DNA of 9,592 bases, from positions 1-9,592 of the forward strand of contig JANWYX010000222.1 of NCBI GenBank assembly GCA_025055055.1, read 5' to 3'. The stretch is from Caldilinea sp. GTDB lineage: Bacteria; Chloroflexota; Anaerolineae; Caldilineales; Caldilineaceae. The notes under the pieces are model-generated. The model saw only the letters and a list, made by a program, of their open reading frames with translations. It had not been told where the DNA came from and searched no databases. The position numbers and the translations under genes were made by a program. Of the stretch, positions 1 to 9,592 are shown piece by piece (positions within the stretch are counted from its first letter, which is position 1; the number at the start of each line of letters is the position of its first letter).

Positions 1-1010
1 GGTCTTGCCTGCGCCGTTGCGTCCCATCAACACGACGATCTCGCCCGGCCACAGATCGAGGTCGACTCCACGCAATGCCTCCTGTGGACCGAAGCGCACT
101 TTGACGCCGCGCGCCCGGATATAAGGCTCGCCGCAGCGCGCCGGATGAGGCTTCGACCGTCGCATAGTCCGTTGCATCGCAGGTTGGCGCATTGCGCCGA
201 CGCTGTGTTGCGCCAGCCAAGGGCGGCTGAAGCGTAACCCCTCTTTGATGGTCAGCGGCAGCGGACGCCAGCCGAGCGCCTTGCCGAGCTTCACCAGCGG
301 CGGCGCAAGCTCGACCTTGCCCATCATCGTGCGCACGTCGTCGAAGAGAACCGGCCCGTTGTTGTCGGGCAGATAGAGAACGCTGTCTACGTACGGGAGC
401 ACGCGCTCCAGTCGATGCTCGGCGAGGATGATGGTCAGCCCCAAATCTTGGTTGAGCCGCACCAAGGAGTTCAGCACATCCTCGGCGGATTTCGGGTCGA
501 GCTGGGAGGTCGGTTCGTCCAGCGCCAGGATGGAAGGACGCAGCGCCAGCGCAGCGGCAATCGCCACGCGCTGCCGTTCTCCGCCGGAAAGCGTCTTGAT
601 GGGGCGGTCGCGCAACGGAGTCAGATCGAGCAGGTCGAGCGTTTCCTCCACGCGCACGCGCATCTCCTGTTGCGACATAGCGGCGTTTTCCAGGGCAAAA
701 GCGATCTCATCCTCGACCGTTTCTGTGACGAACTGCGCCTCTGGGTCTTGAAAGACAAAGCCAACGTGGCGACTGAGCACGCGTGGGGTGGCGCTTACCG
801 GGTCGAGGCCCGCCACCTGCACAGCGCCGCGGAGCTCGCCGCCGCTGAAGTGGGGCGTCAGTCCATTGAGACAGCGCAACAGCGTCGATTTGCCTGCGCC
901 CGAAGGACCGATCACCAGGATCAACTGCCCTTCCGGCAGCTCGAACGAGACATCGGTTAACGCCGGCGACGTTGCGTCCGGATAGGTGTAGGTGACATGC
1001 TCGAGGCGAA

Positions 1011-1014
<4 letters not shown>
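1..1014 (-). CDS. ecfA: ECF transporter ATPase, two ABC domains fused (partial, runs off left edge)
   Basis: This is the energising ATPase of the ECF importer; it hydrolyses ATP on the cytoplasmic face and drives EcfT. The reading frame stays open for 338 codons from the ATG at 1014 to the window edge. Domain 1 is complete: Walker A GPSGAGKS (residues 36-43), Q-loop in FQDPE (Q88), signature LSGGE (142-146), Walker B ILALDEPT (162-169) and the H-loop in AEHRLE (H200). After a basic linker (about 265-298), a second ABC domain begins (RARGVKVRFGPQEALRGV) and reaches its own Walker A, GRNGAGKT (331-338), exactly at the edge. So both ATPases are in one chain, as in YkoD-type and some dedicated ECF modules; many ECF systems instead use separate EcfA1 and EcfA2. 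The ATG overlaps the TGA of ecfT (ATGA, 1014-1011), with GGAAAGG just upstream, so translation is probably coupled. The call as an ECF ATPase rests on this context plus the motifs. Confidence 0.93.
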
Positions 1015-2077
<1,063 letters not shown>

Positions 2078-2093
<16 letters not shown>

Positions 2094-2941
2094 GCAACCT
2101 TCGCTCTTTCTTCTCGGCTTGCCACTGCGGGTGTATAGACGAATGCAAAACGACGCTGAAACCGACGCAGAATGCGCAGAATCGCTGCGCCGGCGACTGC
2201 CACCAGCAGCAAATTGCCCACCGCCCGCGCTAGATCCCACGCCAGCGAAGTGACGACGTAAAAAACCACATACCGCTGCACCGTCTCCCAGGCGCCGACG
2301 CCCGGCGTCCAGTGCATCTGCGCCGGACCGACGGCGAATGGCCAGAACCAGAGGTTCATAATGGCGCCATAAAGCAGCCCCCAGTAGGCGGAGAAGACGG
2401 CGAGCGTCCAGAGTTCGGCGCGTGCAGCGTGGTGTACGGCGATGCGCTCCAGGAATGCTGCAACGGGGCGACAGAGTGGCGCGGTCAATCCCACCCAACC
2501 GGCGGCGACCATCTGATAGGGCAGCCAAGGGCCGACGCCGCCGGTCACGAGCGCCGAGACGAGCAACGTCAGCGCGCCGAGCAGAAAGCCAAAGCCACCG
2601 CCGAACACATAGCCGCCCAGGACAATCAGCAAGAAGACGGGGCTGAAACCGCCCGGCCCGGGGATCGCCGTTTCCAGGAAGCGCAGAGTTGCGTTGATTG
2701 CAACCAACACGCCGAGCAGCGCAATCGTTTTTGCGCCGACCGTGTCCTGCTGGACTTCGAGCAGAAGGACGACGAAGCAAAGGCCCACCAGCAACGTCAT
2801 CATCAGTGCACTGTCGTTGGCATGCGCCGACGCGCTGTTGGCTTGCTGGGGCACTTCGGGCAGCCAGAAGGGATAGAGAAAGGCGCCGAGCCCGACCAAG
2901 CTGGTCAGGCCGTAGGTGAGGGATCGCAGCACGCGCGTCAT
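2078..2941 (-). CDS. ECF transporter substrate-binding (S) component, candidate corrinoid transporter
   Basis: Membrane-embedded substrate-binding subunit of the ECF importer; 287 residues. Hydrophobic segments lie near 8-28, 45-63, 70-88, 99-117, 120-137, 140-158, 182-202 and 222-256. The glycine-rich stretch around residues 94-150 (PGPGGFSPVF, GGYVFGGGFGF, then GGVGPWLPYQM) is characteristic of ECF S components. The chain ends in a basic tail (about 257-287). It is longer than the typical 170-220-residue S component. The start at 2941 is well supported: GGAGG lies 5 bases upstream, and the ATG overlaps the TGA of the preceding DUF4430 gene (ATGA, 2941-2938). Substrate cannot be read from the protein. 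The cobalamin riboswitch at the head of the operon argues for cobalamin or a corrinoid precursor, as for CbrT-type S components; cobalt is a less likely alternative, since no CbiM/CbiN-like protein is seen. Family call is firm; substrate is inferred. Confidence 0.88.
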
Positions 2942-3687
2942 GCTCGCCTCCGCATGCTGCGACGCAGCCACACGATGAAAAGCGCCGCAACCGGCAACGC
3001 AGCCAGGGCACCGAGCAGCGCGCCCATCGCCGCCGCGGGCGACGGCGGCGCAGCGGTGCTCTCCTCATTGCCGGCCATTGCTCCCTCGTGCGCACGGCTG
3101 TCATCTCGCCTTTCTTCAACCTCGCCGAAGCTCTGTTTTCCCGTTCCCTCGTCCGATGTCGTTGACTTTGAGACGAGCATTGTTTTCTGCGTCGCTATCG
3201 CAGGGCTACAAATTTGCTCAAAGGTCATCGGCGGCGGAGGCTCCGCCGTTTCCCCGGCGCTCGCTCCCCAGCGCCACCCCTCGACGTCGCCGTGGTGCAC
3301 GGTTGTGTTGCCTGCGCCGCGATTGCTGTACACCCATTCATCCCCTTTCAGCCGCCAATAAGACCAGTAGAGGCAGGGGCTGCTTTCACACCGACAGAAG
3401 CACGATTCTTGCGGAAAGTTGCATCCTTCGCCGTCGATGCGGCAGATGGCGACGCCCGTTGCGCCGGCCTCCATCGCCAGGTCGAGGCCGCTGCGCATGA
3501 GTAATTCTGCTCCGCTGAGCGAAGGCGCAGCGAAGGCGATGCACTGCGTAAGGACGCCGCCGTCACCGTGCACGATCACCAAGCCGGCGCGATTTTCCTC
3601 CTGGGCCATTCCAGGGACAGAGGCCAGCAACGCAATGACCACCGCTGCGCAGCGGGCCAGATGGCGCAAAAAGGGGGCATACGCCAT
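2938..3687 (-). CDS. DUF4430 surface protein with C-terminal membrane anchor
   Basis: A 249-residue exported protein. It has a Sec signal peptide (about 1-28, ending VPGMAQ) and a DUF4430/transcobalamin-like C-terminal-type domain (about 34-141) that closes with DVEGWRWG. A low-complexity acidic/Pro/Ala linker follows (about 142-217), then one membrane helix (about 219-241) and a basic tail (RRSMRRRA). The architecture predicts a domain displayed outside the membrane and tethered at its C-terminus. The domain contains a cysteine cluster, C82-x6-C89-x6-C96-F-C98, with further C100 and C105, followed by the aromatic stretch LYWSYW. The same core is present in the neighbouring 472-residue protein, so the two are paralogous in this domain. 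The start was placed at ATG 3687 because the signal peptide begins there; no clear ribosome-binding site is visible. The in-frame extension up to 3792 reads through a dispersed repeat and is not credible. Likely role (inferred): extracellular corrinoid-binding partner of the ECF transporter. Confidence 0.85.
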   Translation of the reverse strand: MAYAPFLRHLARCAAVVIALLASVPGMAQEENRAGLVIVHGDGGVLTQCIAFAAPSLSGAELLMRSGLDLAMEAGATGVAICRIDGEGCNFPQESCFCRCESSPCLYWSYWRLKGDEWVYSNRGAGNTTVHHGDVEGWRWGASAGETAEPPPPMTFEQICSPAIATQKTMLVSKSTTSDEGTGKQSFGEVEERRDDSRAHEGAMAGNEESTAAPPSPAAAMGALLGALAALPVAALFIVWLRRSMRRRA

Positions 3688-3745
3688 GCATGACGGCGTC
3701 ACAAACGATGAATATCTCGCCGACCACACAAAGCTTTTTGTCTTT

Positions 3746-3777
3746 CTTTGCACCTTTGCCTCTTTGCGCCTTTGCGT
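3746..3777 (-). repeat. Dispersed 8-bp repeat array, four units (copy A)
   Basis: Read on the minus strand, four consecutive octamers occur: ACGCAAAG, GCGCAAAG, AGGCAAAG and GTGCAAAG, followed by a degenerate AAAG tail. They lie in the 174-bp gap between the two DUF4430 genes. The first two units are identical to the first two units of the plus-strand array at 7958. It is a simple intergenic repeat, not a CRISPR array: there are no spacers. Function unknown. Confidence 0.75.
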
Positions 3778-3861
3778 TGCGTCTATTTTCATATTCGCCG
3801 GTGAAGACTTAGCAAGGTGGGCATCCCCCGCCCCGTTTCAGAATGAGACCTACGTCTAGAG

Positions 3862-5280
3862 CTATTCTTGCCGTTCAAGCAGCAGTCGCAGTTGCCGGTC
3901 GGCACAGAATTCCAGATCGCGCACCGCAATGGGGTAGCTGTGCCCCAGCAACGCGGGCACGGCTTGCGCCGTAGCCAACAGGTTGGCGCCGGTCTTGGGC
4001 TGCCACTCGAAGCTGCCGTCAGGCAGTTGTAGGCCGAGCAAGAAATCAAAAGGCGTGGCGCCGTTCTTCATCCAGGCTTCGCCAGCAGGATCGTTGCCCG
4101 TGGCAAGGAGCGCCTGGATTACATAGGCGGTCGAGTTGGCGTCGGCGCCGTATTCGGGCGTCTTCGGGTCATAGACGAAGCCGCCGTTCTCCTGCTGTCC
4201 GCCGGCAAGAAAGGCGAGCGCCTGAGCAATTTCTGGAGAATCGACAGGTTCTCCGGCGGCAATCAGCGCCTGAATTGCCAGCGCCGTGGTGTTGGTGTCG
4301 GTTCCGAAGCCGGCCTGCCACTCCCAGCCGCCATCTTCTTGCTGTTGCTCCTTCAGCGCCTCGACGGCATCGGCAGGAATCTGCTCGCCGACGGCCGCCG
4401 CACCGAGGATGGCCCAGGCGTTGGGTCCGCTGTCGGCTGCATAAGCGCCCAGGGTGTCGCTGTAGTGAAAGGATGGCTTCACCGTGCGCGCAGGGCGGCA
4501 GGCGTCGGCTGCCGCAAAGGCGACGGCCAGCTTGCCGGCGGCCGCTGCGCCGCTGAGACTGTAGCTGCGCGCCCGCGGCCGGAGATAGGCGTCGAGCGAG
4601 CGTCCATTGCCTTCAGCTCGCCACTCTTCCGGGCGCTCATGGTTGGCGCCCAACGCCATCAGGACTTCCACGGCGCTGCTGAAGCTCTCGCCGAAGCCGC
4701 CGGTCTCGGGGTCTTGTTGGGTGCGCAGCCATGTTAGTGCGTGGGCGGCGGCGAGCGTCTGCGTAGGCGGCAGTTGAGGGCTGCCAAAGGGGCCCCAGCG
4801 CCATCCCTCGATGGCGCCGGTCTGGGATATCACCGAGGAGGCGGCGCCCACAGGATAACTTTGCCACTTCTCTCCATCCCAGAAGTTGTAGCTCCAGAAC
4901 AGGTCTGGATTGCAGAAGCAATCCTCCGCCGGACATCCGACCCCTTCGATGGCGCACACGGCCGGGCCGAAGGAGGTCTCGGCGACGGTGACATCCAGCC
5001 CAGACGCTTCCAAAGCCTGCAGGCCCGAAATGGGCGCGCTGAATTTGACCTCGCGGATGGCGCTGCGCAGATCATCGAACTGTACAACGATTGTAGCCGT
5101 GTTGACCGTCTCCGTCTGCGCTTCGCTTGTGACAATCTTCTCATTTGCGATGATCACGGCGCGATCGGCTGCATGGGTGACGGCGAAAACTGCAGCTGCC
5201 GGGGAGAGTAGCCACAGCGCTGCACCGACCATCGCTACGGGCAGGAGCGTTGTGATTGACAAGAAGATCTGCCGTCTCAT
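3862..5280 (-). CDS. Secreted DUF4430 plus prenyltransferase/terpene-cyclase-like repeat protein (transcobalamin-like, domains reversed)
   Basis: A 472-residue exported protein and the first gene behind the riboswitch. It has a signal peptide or N-terminal membrane segment (about 1-38). A DUF4430 domain follows (about 60-163): it has C109-x6-C116-x4-C121-F-C123, then LFWSYNFW, and closes with AIEGWRWG. Next is an alpha/alpha-toroid region (about 170-450) of prenyltransferase/squalene-cyclase-type repeats, recognisable by QQDPETGGFGES, QQEDGGWEW, QQENGGFVYD and LQLPDGSFEW, each followed by an Ala-rich helix pair with A-IQALIAAG. In animal transcobalamin and intrinsic factor, an alpha6-alpha6 barrel precedes a beta domain that belongs to the DUF4430-like family; here the order is reversed. 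No lipobox or LPxTG is seen, so it may be released or held by the N-terminal helix. ATG 5280 was chosen because AGGAG lies 4 bases upstream; the in-frame GTG at 5292 would place that site inside the gene. Corrinoid binding is inferred from architecture and riboswitch, not shown. Confidence 0.87.
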   Translation of the reverse strand: MRRQIFLSITTLLPVAMVGAALWLLSPAAAVFAVTHAADRAVIIANEKIVTSEAQTETVNTATIVVQFDDLRSAIREVKFSAPISGLQALEASGLDVTVAETSFGPAVCAIEGVGCPAEDCFCNPDLFWSYNFWDGEKWQSYPVGAASSVISQTGAIEGWRWGPFGSPQLPPTQTLAAAHALTWLRTQQDPETGGFGESFSSAVEVLMALGANHERPEEWRAEGNGRSLDAYLRPRARSYSLSGAAAAGKLAVAFAAADACRPARTVKPSFHYSDTLGAYAADSGPNAWAILGAAAVGEQIPADAVEALKEQQQEDGGWEWQAGFGTDTNTTALAIQALIAAGEPVDSPEIAQALAFLAGGQQENGGFVYDPKTPEYGADANSTAYVIQALLATGNDPAGEAWMKNGATPFDFLLGLQLPDGSFEWQPKTGANLLATAQAVPALLGHSYPIAVRDLEFCADRQLRLLLERQE

Positions 5281-5326
5281 CCTTCTCCTCACGCTTTCTT
5301 TTATCGTTGTTTCACATACGCATCAG

Positions 5327-5363
5327 CGCCGCCCTTTTCCACGATCAACGGACAGGGGCGGCG
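5327..5363 (-). other. Leader hairpin between terminator and first gene
   Basis: An 8-bp GC-only stem (CGCCGCCC at 5356-5363 on the transcript strand paired with GGGCGGCG at 5327-5334), with a loop of about 21 nt. It lies in the 5' leader after the riboswitch terminator and 46 bases before the chosen start codon. No U-run follows, so it is not a terminator. It may only reflect GC-rich composition, or it may stabilise the message. Low confidence in any role. Confidence 0.35.
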
Positions 5364-5383
5364 GCGCCGAGCAACGGTTTGAT

Positions 5384-5425
<42 letters not shown>

Positions 5426-5430
5426 AAACT

Positions 5431-5462
<32 letters not shown>

Positions 5463-5472
5463 GACACGTCCA

Positions 5473-5593
<121 letters not shown>

Positions 5594-5615
5594 GCAATTA
5601 TTCAGTTCACGATTC

Positions 5616-5645
5616 AGTATATGCCGGTTGCGCAGCGCTTGTCAA
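5616..5645 (-). promoter_or_regulatory. Sigma70-like promoter of the riboswitch operon
   Basis: TTGACA (5645-5640) is followed, after an 18-bp spacer, by TATACT (5621-5616) on the minus strand. The predicted transcription start is near 5609, about 15 bases before the P1 helix of the B12 riboswitch begins. The perfect -35 box, near-consensus -10 box and position directly before the aptamer make this the likely start of the transport operon, separate from the upstream Fur-family gene, whose stop codon ends at 5678. Confidence 0.8.
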
Positions 5646-5662
5646 TCTTGCGAGATCGTTTC

Positions 5663-5677
5663 AGGCTATTGTGTAGG

Positions 5678-5686
<9 letters not shown>
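5663..5686 (-). repeat. Tandem 12-bp direct repeat over the end of the Fur-family gene
   Basis: AGGCTATTGTGT occurs twice in exact tandem (plus-strand 5663-5674 and 5675-5686). The repeat spans the TAG stop codon (5680-5678) of the Fur-family gene and lies 18 bases upstream of the -35 box of the riboswitch promoter. It is either a small slippage duplication or a paired protein-binding site; the sequence alone does not decide. Confidence 0.6.
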
Positions 5687-6109
<423 letters not shown>

Positions 6110-6115
6110 AAATCA

Positions 6116-6145
6116 ATCATATCATGCATTGCAAAAGTTCGTCTA
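6116..6145 (-). promoter_or_regulatory. Candidate promoter of the Fur-family gene
   Basis: TATGAT (6121-6116) is a good -10 box on the minus strand, with a weak TAGACG (6145-6140) 18 bases upstream. The predicted start of transcription falls at or next to the ATG (6109), which agrees with the lack of a ribosome-binding site. Support comes from sequence match only. Confidence 0.45.
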
Positions 6146-6154
6146 AAAAATTCC

Positions 6155-6166
6155 AATTGCGCAATT
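6155..6166. promoter_or_regulatory. 12-bp perfect palindrome in the divergent intergenic region (candidate operator)
   Basis: AATTGCGCAATT is its own reverse complement and lies between the divergent Fur-family and binding-protein genes. It overlaps a possible -35 box (TTGCGC, 6157-6162) which, with TAGGGT (6180-6185) 17 bases on, would form a weak plus-strand promoter for the binding-protein gene. A palindrome there could be bound by the adjacent Fur-family protein, but it is shorter than a classical Fur or Zur box, so this is inference. Confidence 0.4.
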
Positions 6167-6233
6167 TCTCATTCTTTGGTAGGGTGTAAGCGAGCAACGT
6201 AGGACCCAGTTCCACACAGAAAGGAGCAACCCC

Positions 6234-7913
<1,680 letters not shown>

Positions 7914-7957
7914 AAGAGCCGTCACGTTGTCTGACGCTATTGTGGGAAAGGGTTCTC

Positions 7958-8019
7958 ACGCAAAGGCGCAAAGGAGCCAAGCCGCAAAGACCGCTCTTTA
8001 GGGCTTGGCGGCTTGGCGT
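7958..8019 (+). repeat. Dispersed 8-bp repeat array with internal inverted repeat (copy B)
   Basis: The octamers ACGCAAAG, GCGCAAAG, GAGCCAAG and CCGCAAAG run from 7958 to 7989. An inverted half (CTTGGCGG, CTTGGCGT, 8004-8019) follows. The two halves fold into a strong hairpin, 7976-8009. Its stem is GCCAAGCC with GGCTTGGC, a 2x2 mismatch, then AAAGA with TCTTT around a CCGC tetraloop. It fills much of the 158-bp gap between the binding-protein gene and the first permease gene. No T tract follows, so it is unlikely to be a full terminator; like REP elements, it could reduce readthrough or stabilise the upstream mRNA. The first 16 bases are identical to copy A at 3777-3762 on the other strand. 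Confidence 0.75.
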
Positions 8020-8071
8020 TCCTTCCCGGTGAGCATCTTTCCCTGAGACGAGCTTTTCGTAAGACACGTAT

Positions 8072-9370
<1,299 letters not shown>

Positions 9371-9388
9371 CCGACCGGGAGGCGCCTT

Positions 9389-9592
9389 TTGACGACGGCT
9401 GCGACGACGCCTGACATGGACAAACGACCTTCTTTCCTGAGGCAGGTGCGCGATGCGCTGGAGCTTGTCTTCAGTTCGCGCACGGCTGTGGTAGGGCTGG
9501 CGATCGCACTCTTTTGGCTAGGCGTCGGCCTACTGAGCCTGTTCTGGACGCCCTATCCGCCGAATGCGCAGATGTTCGGCGCCAATCAGCCG
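9389..9592 (+). CDS. ABC transporter permease, DppC/OppC family (partial, runs off right edge)
   Basis: N-terminal 68 codons of the second membrane subunit of the importer. The visible part reads as a polar N-tail (TTAATTPDMDKRPSFLRQ), an amphipathic stretch (VRDALELVFSSRTAV) and the first membrane helix (VVGLAIALFWLGVGLLSLFW). WTPYPPNAQMFG follows, which matches the OppC N-terminal region (TM1, then a short outer segment). TTG 9389 is the likely start: GGGAGG lies 6 bases upstream. An in-frame ATG nine codons later (9416) lacks such a site. The gene begins 18 bases after the DppB-like stop, as expected for an operon. The rest of the gene, and any DppD/DppF ATPases, lie outside the window. 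Confidence 0.88.
   Translation, partial: MTTAATTPDMDKRPSFLRQVRDALELVFSSRTAVVGLAIALFWLGVGLLSLFWTPYPPNAQMFGANQP

Noticed and set aside
415..960. Long plus-strand open frame opposite the ECF ATPase
   Set aside because: It is antisense to a frame with intact Walker, signature and H-loop motifs; its product is Arg/Gln-rich with no recognisable domain.
2094..3119. In-frame upstream extension of the EcfT frame (would give 702 residues)
   Set aside because: The extension reads the S-component and DUF4430 genes out of frame and yields an Arg-rich sequence with no membrane helices; the EcfT homology starts after 2093.
2312..3361. 349-codon plus-strand open frame
   Set aside because: Shadow of the S-component and DUF4430 genes; composition is typical of antisense GC-rich DNA and there is no domain or ribosome-binding site.
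3688..3792. N-terminal extension of the anchored DUF4430 protein
   Set aside because: It translates the 8-bp repeat array into a Lys/Arg-rich stretch and would bury the signal peptide; the start at 3687 leaves the signal peptide at the N-terminus.
3815..3840. Possible terminator after the transcobalamin-like gene (GGGC...GCCC)
   Set aside because: Only a 4-bp stem and no T tract on the minus strand; the gene is more likely co-transcribed with the downstream DUF4430 gene.
7976..8009. Rho-independent terminator after the binding-protein gene
   Set aside because: The hairpin is strong but is followed by GGCTTGGCG rather than a T tract, and the permease genes lie downstream in the same direction.
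7958..8019. CRISPR-like array
   Set aside because: Units are 8 bp, contiguous and without spacers, and no cas genes are present.

Overview
The window looks like a chromosomal segment of a GC-rich bacterium. The best guess is a member of the Chloroflexota (Anaerolineae/Caldilinea-like). That is an inference from a Tat-dependent, lipobox-bearing family 5 binding protein, from DUF4430 proteins with no sign of an outer-membrane receptor, and from short dispersed ACGCAAAG-type repeats. No 16S or marker gene is present to prove it.

Left part (minus strand, about 5645 down to 1): one riboswitch-controlled transport operon. In transcription order it has a sigma70-like promoter (TTGACA-N18-TATACT, 5645-5616), a cobalamin riboswitch aptamer (5593-5473) and an intrinsic terminator (5417-5384). 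The genes follow: a secreted protein with an N-terminal DUF4430 domain and a C-terminal prenyltransferase/terpene-cyclase-like repeat domain; a second DUF4430 protein held by a C-terminal membrane helix; an ECF-type S component; an EcfT subunit; and a fused double ABC ATPase (EcfA type) that runs off the left edge. The last four genes are chained by 4-base ATGA or similar short overlaps. The likely function is uptake of a corrinoid (cobalamin or a precursor). The two exposed DUF4430 proteins resemble the two domains of animal transcobalamin/intrinsic factor, but in reversed order, and would capture ligand outside the membrane for the ECF transporter.

Middle (5678-6233): a Fur-family metalloregulator gene on the minus strand, upstream of the riboswitch promoter. 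A 124-bp divergent intergenic region with AT-rich promoter-like elements and a perfect 12-bp palindrome separates it from the plus-strand genes.

Right part (plus strand, 6234 to the end): the start of an ABC importer of the peptide/nickel (Dpp/Opp) class. It has a Tat/lipobox substrate-binding protein, a DppB-like permease with an unusual insert of about 115 residues outside the membrane, and the first 68 codons of a DppC-like permease with a TTG start. A hairpin-forming copy of the 8-bp repeat family sits between the binding protein and the first permease. A second copy, in opposite orientation, lies inside the B12 operon.

The most interesting content is the B12-riboswitch/ECF/DUF4430 system.
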